Positions 50,986 through 64,000 of a DNA stretch of 64,000 nucleotides are shown here, in pieces. The first letter of the stretch is position 1, and each line of letters starts with the position of its first letter. The notes beneath the pieces were generated by a model. The model had not been told where the DNA came from. It saw only the letters and a list, made by a program, of their open reading frames with translations, and did not search any database. The stretch spans positions 3,335,137 through 3,399,136 of the forward strand of contig NC_061064.1 in the NCBI RefSeq assembly GCF_021917145.1. Reading direction: 5' to 3'. This DNA comes from Hypomesus transpacificus. Taxonomy: Eukaryota; Chordata; Actinopteri; Osmeriformes; Osmeridae. The position numbers were made by a program, and so were the translations under genes.

Positions 50986-53841
50986 ATACACAGAATGGTC
51001 TGTGTCCCTGCTTGTTTTTTCTCTCCTTCATCCATCTTTCTGTTTGTGCCTGGTTCTCAGGAGTCTCTGTCTGTTCACAGACACTTAGGAAAACACAACA
51101 AACGCGGAGACAACACGCTCCCCTCTCCATTCCACACGTCGGGCTTCGTGCATCGTCATGGAAACAGCCGTGTTTACGTGCAGTCATTGCACAGCTCAGC
51201 GGTGTCCTGCCTGCTGACGCGCACACACAGTAACTTACTGTAACTGTTACAGGCCTGCCCTGTCTGCCTGGCTGTCTGGCTGTCTCCAGCATGGTACAGT
51301 AATTAGCTCATTAAGGAACATGAATTTTAAAACCCGAGGCTAAGAGATGTTACAACAGAACCAGGAACTCCACACACCTCTCATCATGTTTGATTTGCAT
51401 CTCAGCCCTACCATTCTATTTGTTCAACATGATCTATTTGTTAACATGGGTTTGATGGCTCTTAAGGGTAAAGTCACATTTCTTTCTCACAGTAGTGCAA
51501 CATAGCTAACTGGCCAACAACAATGTCTCAGTTCAAACAAGCTGTTTTATGAATGATATGTATCTTGGCTGAATTTGTGTGTGGTCAGCTACTGATAAAC
51601 ATTTGGGCAACTGTATTTTGTCCTCAGTTGCAGACTGAGCCACCTGCTTGCTGTGGCTGTCACATTCTGATGACATCAATCACGGCGATAAGGGTCTGAC
51701 ACCGAAGGACACATGGCCAGTGTTTCCAAGCCCTCCCAGTTTGCATTGCTGCTGGGCACGTGGAACAACTGGCCAACATCAGGATCCAGTGCAGCAAGGC
51801 CACAACATGCATACCTCTTACCAGCCCAGCGCTAACAACGCATGTTTAAAATGAGTTTTACAACAGGCAGGTTTACCAAATACACACTCTGGATGTTCAT
51901 TAACAGGGAACAGCACAGGTTTTGTCCCGCCCACCGAAGAAGAGCTGACCAATAGGCCTGAAGGATGACCGTAATTGACATCACTGTGCATAAAGTGACT
52001 AAAGGTGATAATGTGCGGAAGTAAATTGGATGTGTATTTGCTCAATGTGAGTCGGAGGCGTGAGTCAGACATCATGTTTTGTGTGCGCGTGTGTTCCTTC
52101 GGCGTTGCACCAGCAAGCTGTTATTAGCCCAGACCAGGTCATTGTTGACTCAGAGAACAGAGAAGGTTCCAAAGCTGCTCTTATCTGACTGGCTGGCTTC
52201 CATCTCCATCCCTCCGTTAATGAAACATTAACACAGGCCTCCTCCAGGGACAACAGAGATTGGGTTAGAAAAGTAATTAATTTGCTGGAATATCTGTTGG
52301 TGTTTAAATAATAAAAGCCAAAGGAGATTGTAAAACTCTCCCGTTGAAGGGGAGTTCTCTCTGTCTGTCCTCCTCACTCATTCATTCACTCATTCACTCG
52401 TTTTCACACACACACGTACACATATGCACACACACACAACATAAGGGTGCCTATGGTAATGTCAAGACATAGCAATATTAAGCCTGAGCTTAGAATGTGT
52501 GCGTTCCATCAATATGGAGAACATAAGTCTTGAAATTCCATTCACTCACCCTTACCTCACTACTCTCATCTCTCAGACTGTGACCAATCAGTGGGCTTAG
52601 AATAGAAAACCCATTGAAAGCAAGTGGTGTAAATTGTATCATGCAGAAGGTTTGAGCACGTACTCCAGGCAGGTTAGACGATATTTGATCGGACACAAGG
52701 TGGATGAGCTGGGTGTCTAATTGTCCTCGGTTGATGTCAGGAGGGGAACAAGACGATTACCGAGCCTAAATTGCATCCATCTGTGTGTTGGGTCCCTGAT
52801 GTTGTAGTGCTGACAGAGATCGTCTCATCCCGCCTTCCCTCTGCTGGGTTCCCCTGCTCTGAGCAGTTGGGGGGAACGACTTCAGGATGACTTCAGATTG
52901 CATGATGGGGGGCTGGAGGAAGGAATGAATCAGTCAGGGATTGTTTAATGCCTGTTTCATGCCTCACCCCTATATGACTAGGTGACTGGGGATGTGTTGA
53001 TGAGCTGAACATGGGTTTGGGTTTCCCTTCATGACATTGGATTCCAAGTGCTGCACTCTCATTCTGTTGTCTCTGCTCAGGAACGTTTCTGCACCTGGGC
53101 TTGGAGGTTGGGGAAATCTGGGTTCAGGCCAGGTTTTGGTTAAAATTGTACGCAGATGCAGTGCTTTCGACTGTTTGTGTAATCTGTGTAAAGGTAGATA
53201 CCTTGGTTGATGATGATCATGCCCCAATGATAAATATGCATGCCAGAAATGTATTACAGAAATGAATTTGTAATTAGGTTTAAATTGAACCCTTCTGTGC
53301 CTCACTCAAAAAATTCCAGCTCAAAGTTTTTGGAAATGAAAGTTTTTTTTTTTCTTGTCGAATAAATTAAGAGAACATTGCATCTTTTTCTTTCCTTTCC
53401 AAAAACTTTGAGAAGAACATTTCAGGTGAGGAACAGAAGGGTTCAACTTGCAGTGGCCTCTTCAGGCCTTAATGAATGGACATCGTGAAACAGAGGTTAA
53501 GACTCATCATCGGGTCAATTAGATATACGACATGTCCACATGTCTCCTGTGAGCTTTGATAACATCTCCATCTCAACATTTGATAACAATTCCACAACAA
53601 TGGGAAAAATGATGAACTATAAAATAGTCTTTGAACATCATTGGATTAAGCAGGGGTGTAACCAACAATATTTCTCAACCGATGTTTCCTTTTGAATAAA
53701 TTCGATTATAGTTCAGATGTCAGTGATGAGTCTGTTTACTGAATATCTGCTCCTCCTGAGAGCATGTGGTTGTGAAACAAATCACAGAGACACTGGACGT
53801 TGTCATAATTCACAACTCGAGTCTACAAAGCAGAGAAGGGA
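50986..53841. other. Intergenic sequence between two minisatellites
   Basis: No supported gene or known element. Short CA and CACTCATT-type simple repeats lie near 52380-52437, and a T tract near 53345-53353. Confidence 0.4.
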
Positions 53842-54006
53842 GAGGACTGTGTGGTGTCTCTGTGCTTGTGTGTTGAGGACTGTGTGCTGTCTCTGTGCTT
53901 GTGTGTTGAGGACTGTGTGGTGTCTCTGTGCTTGTGTGTTGAGGACTGTGTGCTGTCTGTGTGCTTGTGTGTTGAGGACTGTGTGCTGTCTGTGTGCTTG
54001 TGTGTT
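53842..54006 (+). repeat. 33-bp minisatellite, five copies
   Basis: Unit GAGGACTGTGTGGTGTCTCT followed by GTGCTTGTGTGTT, repeated at 53842, 53875, 53908, 53941 and 53974. The copies alternate slightly (GTGGTG/GTGCTG, TCTC/TCTG). The 33-bp period keeps reading frames open and makes a Cys-Leu-rich pseudo-protein. Confidence 0.95.
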
Positions 54007-55816
54007 CTGCCAAAAGAAGCCGCCGCAGTGTTGACCTCATCCTAAAATTTATAGTCTTCTTGAAGAACACGAAACATCTGAAACTGGGTAAGGCAAAAGA
54101 CATACATGGTTACCACATACAGGTCTCATTGCTAAGTTCTTTTTCTCCCTCAATCGAAGGAAAGACTTGGCAGGGAGTCGACTGACTAGTTGGACTGTCT
54201 TGGTGTCTGAAACCTGATCCCTGACATCACACCGAAACCACCTTAGATTTAGGCTGTGCTCAATGACCTGCAGAGCATGTGTGACTCTGACGTTCCCCTT
54301 TCTAAAATCAGAGCTTGTCTCTTTCTTTTGTAATGGAAGTATCTGAGATGAGCAAGATTCAATTGACAGATGTATGGATGCAAGCACACGCACACATGCT
54401 GGGGAGCAATCAGAAGTCAGTCGCAGGACCACATGGGTTTCTGTTTAACTACTACTACAGTACCTAATCTTCTGATAACTGTACTTCTGTAGTAATCTTA
54501 CTGTTCAGTGGAGTAATGAAGTGTGCCGCCATTTTGTTGTCCTGAAACATGGTCAGCTCCTCATATTAATACCATTCATTTTCCACATGGAGAATGCCAA
54601 CCAGTTGGATAGACCACCATCTATTTCTCTAGATTTAAAAGATACATAAGCCATGCTGGTGATTCCTCAAAGAGCAAAGGCATATTCTCTTAACGATAGC
54701 ACCTTCAAACATTACAGGTAGGCATGCCTCACCCACTGGGACCTCTACAGGGGCCTCAAACAAGGGGGGCCGAGACAATATTGCCATTGATGATGACAAC
54801 CACTTCTACAATTGAAGAACACAGAGACAAGATCCAGAGAAACACATACACACACATGTCGGCCATTCCCAGTACAGCCACACAGTCTCCTCACACAGCT
54901 CTTTCCCACATCGCTCACTTCACTTCTTTTTTCTCAGCAGTTTGATGGATGATCCTTTCCGTACTCCATGGTGCTGTACTGTTTGTACAAGGCCCTGCTC
55001 TTGTTTTGGTGTTGTTTCGACCCCCATGGGAGCGGTCTTTCCTCTCCACCCAGAGGGTCGTTATGAGTCATGGGAAGGGGACCGTTAGCAACGAACGACA
55101 TCATGTCGTATAGCTCATGGGATGTCACACTTTTTAGCTGTGTTTAGTGTGCGAGTGACTGCAGCGATACTTGCCCTTTACTGTGACGATGCTTAAACAG
55201 GCTATTTTAGTTAAGTATTTCTCTAAAACAACCTGTTTTATGACAGCGGGTTACTGCATTATTCACTCGTCACTAAACATTTCCGTCCTGCAAATGTCCA
55301 GTATAAAACAGACCTTCACGGCAACCAGTATTTATTTTCATTCAAATCAAAGATATCTTCCAGACTTCCCACAGCAGTTGTCGACCTCCGCTGGTACACC
55401 TGTTCACAGCAGCACTCCTCCAGGTATGCTGAGCAGATTCCCACGTCTGTCTCCACCCTCAGTCCTGCCTCGCCCACAGCCACACAGAGCGGCCAACCTC
55501 CCAGCAGTCACATCTGTGTTATCGGTGCAGTCTAATGAATCAAACGCTGTGCTCCACTTCTCACATTTATCCGGCCCAGTCACACTCCACTGAGGGAGCG
55601 GCATCTGTTGACAGTCTGCAGTTAAGCCTTTACATGGGTTACTAACAAATACTTTACTGTGTGTTTGCAGTCTGAATAATGGCAGTGAGATGTACCTAGG
55701 ACAAAGTTTTGATGCCACAAAGGTACAGTACATGGATGGAAATGGAATGGGACAGCAAGCACAGTTAAAACAGATGGCGGGGTGAATGGGGGGAGTTGAT
55801 GGAGGAGGAAAGGAGT
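54007..55816. other. Intergenic sequence
   Basis: No supported gene, RNA or repeat family recognised. The longest open frame (55171-55593) has no recognisable domain and no splice context. Confidence 0.4.
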
Positions 55817-55820
55817 TTAA

Positions 55821-56033
55821 GCCTTGTGTTATCTTCAGGTCATTGTGACCCTTCAGTCATTGTGACCCCCCTACATGTTGCAACAACTTTACCTCATACA
55901 AAAATAAAGTGAAGCATTTTATTTTAACTGACGGGCTGTCCCCCCCCGACCCCCCCCCCCCATCCCCCCCCCCCCCCCCACGATGGGTCGTTGTGAACCT
56001 TTGGGTCATTGTGACCCGAAGGCAGCACAAGGG
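55821..56033. mobile_element. TTAA-flanked MITE with poly-C core
   Basis: The left end GCCTTGTGTTATCTTC and right end GAAGGCAGCACAAGGG are imperfect inverted repeats. TTAA lies immediately outside each end (55817-55820 and 56034-56037), as in piggyBac-type elements. The interior has repeated GTCATTGTGACCC motifs and long C tracts (about 55940-55979). Confidence 0.7.
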
Positions 56034-58568
<2,535 letters not shown>

Positions 58569-59613
58569 TCCCCTGTCACATTACAGTATACACCACAGTA
58601 TAATAATACATTCCCACAATAATGGTCATAGGTGCTAATTTATTTCTGCCGGGTAAATGTTTAATTCTTTAATTATGTGGTTGTTCATGAATAACAGGTT
58701 TACATTTCAGTTTCCCTGGTTGGTGACATGACTTCATGTTCTCTTCAGGAAAGGACTCTGTGATGAGTGGAGCTCAGCCAAACACCCTCCACCCCCTCAG
58801 CACAAAAGTACTCACTGGACTCACAGTCTGCACACACACAGACACACATATCATACACACACACACACATACACACTCACGTCACTGAGTGGATAAAATG
58901 GCCAGGACACTATGAGAGTTCACGGTCTGTGTACCTGTGTTTTAAAATAAAGAGAATAATTGTACACATTCTTGGAGGTTTGCATGATGTGTAAACTTCT
59001 GAGAATTTCTTTTAAAACACAGAATTGTAATTGCCTTATCGGGCCAGTTCAGTTACTTCTTTTCATGGACTTAAAAATTACGTCATTTAGAGTCCATGAG
59101 AATATCTGGCAGACAATTACCTCTATTTTTATTTAAGTTTTCTCTCTTTCTTTTTTTTCTCTCCATCCCTTACTCCCCTGCCCATTCTTTCCCCTTTTTG
59201 ATTGGGTAGGATGAGATGAAGGGTCCCCCCAACTTTCTCTCTCTCTCTTTCTCTTTCGGTCTCTCTCTCCCACTCCCTCCATTTCTCCCCCTCCATCTCT
59301 CTCTCTCTTGCAGCCAAACTTGCTTTGTTGGCAGGAGTGACCCAAATAAAAGCAGCCCCACCAGTCACAAGGGGGGAGAAAAACCCACTTGGTCAAATGA
59401 AGTGATCCATTGAACCGAATGTGTGTTCTTTCTCTCTCTCCATCTCTCTCTCTCTCTGTCTCAGCCAATTACCTAGTGTCCTGTCTTGCATCTCTCCTTT
59501 TTTTCCTCATTCATTCGCCCTCCTTCCTTTCCTGAAGGCCTTGGTGAGCCCTGATAGGCTTGCAGAGAATAAAACCTTGGGCTTGGGAGAGGAGAGGGAC
59601 ATTTGGGAGCGAG
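58569..59613. other. Region upstream of the elastin-like gene
   Basis: Contains CA repeats (58831-58880) and polypyrimidine stretches (59140-59310, 59429-59460). The last few hundred bases are the likely promoter and 5' UTR of the elastin-like gene. No TATA box was confidently placed. Confidence 0.4.
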
Positions 59614-62600
59614 ATGGCGAGAAGGTCAGTGGCCTCGTTCCTACATGGATTCCTGCTCCTCGGTCTGTGGAAGCCGTCATTGCAAGGAGGTAAGACATAA
59701 TTACTACTATGGTCATCGATGCTTAGCTGCACAACACCTGTGGCCCTGATGGAACCTCAGGTTTGACTAGAGAACTCAAAAACATTGAGCATCTCTTGAG
59801 CTGGTATGTGTACAGATTTTTATGCATGTTGTATGTTACGGGGTTGCTGGGAGATGCCACATCCAGCACAGGTGTCTGGGAGTGGTGGATTAACCTGCCT
59901 GGTTGTCTAGCAGTAGAGAACTCTGCAGCTATGACCTGAGGTTGTCTAGAGGGGGGTCAGATGGCTAAGCGGTTAGGGAGTCGGGCTATTAATCAGAAGG
60001 TTGGTGGTTCGATTCCCGGCCGTTATACGTTGTGTGACGTTGTGTCCTTGGGCAAGGCACTTCACCCTACTTGCCTCGGGGAGAATGTCGCTGTACTTAC
60101 TGTAACTCGCTCTGGATAAGAGCGTCTGCTAAATGATTAAATGTAAATGTAGATGCTCTCCCCTCTGCATGTTCTGAAGCCATGGCATCAAAGGATGATC
60201 CACTAGTTTATATTTCATACCTGGGGTCTGATCTAGTGGTGATGGAGATGATCCAAGGAGACCACAACACTGACTCCTTCAATGTACTACTTCTATTGTT
60301 GGTATTGTTACATTTGTGTAGAGGCATAAAGCCTTCACTGTACCTATCATTAATTCCAATAAGTCCAAGTACAAGTTTTTAGTTATATGCACATGCAGCA
60401 GAGTTATTGTCAAGGAAATGTGTGATTTTCAGGCCAACCGTGCAAACAGTAGACTTACGGAATATATAGAGATAAGATATACATAAATAAATTCAACCTC
60501 ATGTAAACAAGGTACCGTATTTATCTAGTATATAATAGTCTGATATACTCCATTAACTATCCATCTTTTATTTTTACAATGTTATAAAAGAAACAAATGA
60601 AAGCCCTAGGAGAATTGTATGAAGTTCCCTCCTTGTAAGAGAATGCTAGTGGTACTGGATATGCTCTTCCAGCCTGTTACATCATTTGGAATCACCCAGG
60701 ACTCAATCCCAATGAAACACAGGGATGGAGTCCGATTGGTTGCTTGGTTTCTGAGCCTTCGTTCTCCTGTAGGTCATTGGAAGCTTGCTGTTACTACTCT
60801 TACTCTCACACACATAGAACCAGTTGGAGAGTGTTTGTAATGACATCAGTGTTAACACTGACCCTTTACATGACCTACTATTTATGGTGTCCTACAAAAT
60901 AACATTGAATAGCTTCTCCAACAAGTCTTAAACTCTTCTTCTTTCTTCTCCTCCTGTCCAACTGGGAGGTCTGTGTTTCTGCCACCTCATTGGCAAATGA
61001 CTGAAAAGGTAGTGCAGGCTAAGCAGTTTCCTCTGAATGGCTCAAACATGCATGGCTTACATTTTTAGTTCTGTAACCCCCATTTAAAGGGCTCCCCAAT
61101 GGATCTGTCTCCTTCACATGTGGGAGTGGGACTCCTTAAAATGTTTCCTTTTATAGTTGTTCTCTATTTATGGCTATCGTGCTTCGTGAAATACGATATA
61201 TGTGCTGAAAAGTGTGAGAATTATAACCAAATAAACATTCCTTTTGGGTGAAGGGGTGAGTCTTATCAGCTGCAAAGAAACCCACCACAGAGAAGGTTAT
61301 CTGTTATCCATCAACCTTTAACCCCATCCTGGTCTTCAGATAATGTATAAATTACATTTGACAGTTCATAAAAAACTCAGTTGTGACTATTTGCATGGCA
61401 CCATTCTACTTTCTTGGCAGCGCCATTCTAGCTATTTATGCAAACAAGCTAAACCATGTGTTCTAAATTCCACAACAGGCAATACAAGGAAAACTAGGCT
61501 TCATTAGCTCTGATGGATGACTCATAGGATTGCAATGGTTCTGGTATCCCTTAAGAGTCCAGAACAATGAAAACATGGTCCAACATTAGACCAATGTTTA
61601 TGTGCAGATAAGGCAATGGTTTTGACTGTTATTTGACCAATTATTAATATGGAAAACATGGTTTATGAAAAACTAAGAGAGAGACATTAGCTGTCGTTGA
61701 TTCTCCACTAATGTCTTACCTTGTTGTTACACAATAACAGTAGATAACTGTGTGTGTGTGTGTTGTGTGTGTGTGTATTTGTAGACATACTGTCTTAAAT
61801 GATTTTCACAGATGTTGTTGTATTGCTTTGTTCTAGGTGTCTACATACCTGCAGGTGCAGGGGGAGGAGCTGGATTAGGAGCTGGGACAGGACCAGGAGC
61901 TGGATTTGGTCCAGGTGGTAGAGCAGGAACCGGATTTGGTCCAGGTGGTGGAGCAGGAACCGGATTTGGCCCAGGTGGTGGAGCAGGAGTAGGCACTGGG
62001 CCAGGAGGTGGGGCCGGTGCTGGCCCTGGAGGCTTTGGTCCAGCAGCTGGTGGAGGTGATTACTTATTTAGCTAAAAAACACAATTTAATCACTTTACAA
62101 GTACAAATCTTGTTTTTATATTTTGTTTGCAGCTGGACGAGGAGGAGGCCCAGGAGGCGTTGGACCAGGAGGCGTTGGACCAGGAGGAGTTGGACCAGGA
62201 GGAGTTGGACCAGGAGGCTATGGAACTGGTCTAGGGCCTGGTGGAGCAGGTGAGGAGATCAACGTACAGTATGGATTATAGATATGACATACAAAAGGAA
62301 AGAGGAAAGAAAGTAGGAGACTAGGAGTAAGATACATTTAGTTATGGTAGCATTATGTATTCTTCTCAGAAATAGCTTAATTTAGTCACTCTACTGATTC
62401 TTGTTCTTGATTCTTGTTCTCTCTACAGGAGCTGGTGGTAAACCTCAAAAAACAGGTAAAACTAATCCAAATTCTTGAACTCAATTTCATATAAAGACTT
62501 AATATCAGTTGGTCTGCATTCTACCGTAGACTGATAGTTGAATCTAAATTCCCAGGCGGTGGCTATGGTGTTGGAGTCGGAGGTCCTGGAGGACTCGGGG

Positions 62601-62630
62601 TCGGATTTGGAGCTGGTCTAGGAGGAGGAG
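59614..62630 (+). CDS. eln: Elastin-like precursor, first five exons (partial)
   Basis: Exons 59614-59689, 61837-62055, 62133-62249, 62429-62455 and 62556-62630. All junctions are phase 1 (G|GN), the arrangement of tropoelastin genes. Exon 1 encodes a signal peptide (MARRSVASFLHGFLLLGLWK). Exons 2, 3 and 5 encode Gly-, Ala- and Val-rich hydrophobic repeats (GTGFGPGGGA, repeated VGPGG). Exon 4 is a nine-residue AGGKPQKTG-type segment, comparable to the KP crosslinking exon of tropoelastin. Elastin is secreted and crosslinked through lysines into elastic fibres. The claudin-3/4 and abhd11 genes on the same chromosome support elastin. Only about 170 aa lie here, against roughly 700 or more for the full protein, so the gene should continue past the window. 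After exon 5 there is no GT donor; a GC donor (GAG|GCAAAT) would keep phase, otherwise an in-frame stop follows at 62687. Confidence 0.75.
59950..60152 (+). repeat. tRNA-derived SINE, full length, in elastin-like intron 1
   Basis: GGGGGGTCAGATGGCTAAGC (A-box region), GTGGTTCGATTCCCGGC (B box), CTTGGGCAAGGCACTTCACC core, GTACTTACTGTAACTCGCTC, and tail CTAAATGATTAAATGTAAATG. It is the best preserved copy in the window and defines the family used for the other calls. Confidence 0.9.
60153..61836 (+). other. Remainder of elastin-like intron 1
   Basis: About 1.7 kb without recognised exons or elements other than a short GT run at about 61751-61778. The intron as a whole spans 59690-61836, consistent with the long first introns common in vertebrate genes. 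Confidence 0.5.
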
Positions 62631-63167
62631 GCAAATGCTTAAAACATTCTTCCATCATACTCACCACCTGTAACACAAAATATGAATGAGTTAACTTAAA
62701 CCACCACACTTCAACATAACTAATCAGTTTGACGTCACTCCCGGACATGCCTCTGTAGAAATCCCCTATTACAGTCCAACATTAGTAGGCATAGTCATTA
62801 ACTGCCCACCCCAGTGAGCCCACCCATCGTTGCTGCTCCAAATTTGTAGATCAGATATCATGTAGGTACTAGTTCAGGTGCTGTCTGATTCTGGAAGCCT
62901 TAGCAGCCAAGTCCAAACAACAAAGACCATGCCATAATAATCTGCATCCTCTGTCCCCAGTGCTTTACAATAAGTGGAAGTCCTCCACACTTTACTCAGT
63001 TCAGTGACCATGCCCCTCTCATAGGAAACTACATATATTGTTCCACTGTATACCTTCCACCCAAAGTTCTGGGATTAATTTTACTAAGATTTACCCATTA
63101 TTTCATTTCCTGACACAGCAACAACATCTATATTGTTATAGGGGCCACATGCTGACAAAACTCACAT

Positions 63168-63229
<62 letters not shown>

Positions 63230-63234
63230 TCACT

Positions 63235-63285
<51 letters not shown>

Positions 63286-64000
63286 ATAAGAGCTAACGAC
63301 AGCACAGTCTGATTAAGAGTGGAAGTTGTCACGTCAGACCGAGAGTAATCAGTTTTGTCCTTCTCTGTTTTTGAATCCATGACATATGGCTCTCTCACAT
63401 AGGAATGTTGGTGACACTATCCGAGTCTTTCTTGGAGGTTATGCCCCAGCTCTGTGGAACCTCTGGATTCCACCCATTACGTCTTGATGTAGAAAGTATG
63501 TCACTGTGTAAGCACAGGAAGCAGACACACAGAGGTCACAGTTTCCAGTTGACCACAAGTCTTGTAATATCCTTAGTTTATCATTCACCCATTTTACTTA
63601 ATGCATTCAGTCTGTGCTTATGCTGCACAGCTTCACTATAAAGATGTAGACCAAAACATCAATTTTGCATTACCTGAAGAAGCATTAACTGAAGCAAGCC
63701 AACCAAGAGGCTGTGTATTTTAAATTGACTTGCATCACTCATCTATGTTTTACCAGAGAAGGTTGATTACTGGTAAAGTTCTCTCTTACCTCTGTATGTG
63801 CAGTGACTACTACAGTGTCTATTCAAATGAGCATGGGTACTATTGCTATACAAGTATAGAAGTCCAGTGACTATGGAGTACAAAGTGAAGTAATGGGACA
63901 GCTAAGTTCTAACAGAAACGCTGTCGTCAAAGAGTCAAAGACTAAAGATTGAGGTATTGTTAAACCACAGAATCCCCTCACCTCAGCGTACATTGCCTCA
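62631..64000 (+). other. Putative elastin-like intron 5 or downstream sequence
   Basis: No further Gly- or Ala/Lys-rich exon was found. The only clear element is a CA microsatellite (63171-63282). If the GC donor at 62631 is used, this is intronic; if not, it is 3' UTR and intergenic sequence. Confidence 0.4.
63171..63282 (+). repeat. (CA)n microsatellite, about 112 bp
   Basis: Two CA runs separated by CACTCACTCACTCC near 63222-63236. Confidence 0.98.

Noticed and set aside
50527-51292. Open frames of 159-238 codons on both strands
   Set aside because: They are open only because the 31-bp minisatellite has no stops; the flanks show no domain or splice context.
53717-54103. Cys/Leu-rich and Thr/Gln-rich frames
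   Set aside because: Produced by the 33-bp minisatellite.
55171-55593. 140-codon open frame
   Set aside because: No domain, no splice signals of note, no similarity recognised; probably chance.
63038-63398. Thr-His / Val-Cys repetitive frames
   Set aside because: They come from the CA microsatellite.

Overview
This is nuclear DNA from a ray-finned (teleost) fish. The genes have short exons with GT-AG introns, compact intergenic gaps, long CT and CA microsatellites, tRNA-derived SINEs with the tail common in fish genomes (GCGTCTGCTAAATGACTAAATG), hAT and TTAA-flanked MITEs, and a decayed LINE. The species cannot be named from the sequence. No prokaryotic, viral or plasmid features were seen.

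Layout. 1-5.2 kb: intergenic. 5.3-10.9 kb: two single-exon claudin genes of the claudin-3/4 group on the plus strand, each with a long 3' UTR. 11-18 kb: repeat-rich (SINE, a hAT MITE with an 8-bp target duplication, and a dead LINE flanked by pieces of a hairpin-ended repeat). 19.2-23.3 kb: abhd11, plus strand, six exons. 23.5-24.6 kb: a transposon with 12-bp terminal inverted repeats and a 52-bp tandem array. 24.6-27.6 kb: a seven-exon coiled-coil gene resembling BICD-family-like cargo adapters, minus strand. 28.3-30.3 kb sumf2, 30.9-36.0 kb cct6a, 37.6-40.9 kb nipsnap2 and 41.3-42.1 kb mrps17 form a head-to-tail minus-strand block. 43.8-44.7 kb: a one-exon Myb/SANT-like gene, plus strand. 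44.7-59.6 kb: a gene-poor stretch with minisatellites, microsatellites, a SINE and MITEs. 59.6-62.6 kb: the first exons of an elastin-like gene, plus strand.

Gene order. mrps17-nipsnap2-cct6a-sumf2 matches human 7p11.2, without PSPH. Claudin-3/4, abhd11 and elastin match human 7q11.23, the Williams syndrome region. The window therefore joins two blocks that are separate on human chromosome 7. The genes are not an operon. They serve tight junctions (claudins), mitochondria (abhd11, nipsnap2, mrps17), cytosolic protein folding (cct6a), the ER lumen (sumf2) and extracellular matrix (elastin).

Exon boundaries were read by eye. In every multi-exon gene the phases close without a frameshift: abhd11 308 aa, sumf2 299 aa, cct6a 531 aa, nipsnap2 286 aa, mrps17 154 aa, coiled-coil gene 505 aa. 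The most useful extra observations are two near-identical H/ACA snoRNA genes in cct6a introns, a SINE whose target duplication covers a cct6a splice donor, dense GGAT/ATCC clusters on both sides of the Myb-like gene, and a possible GC splice donor in the elastin-like gene.
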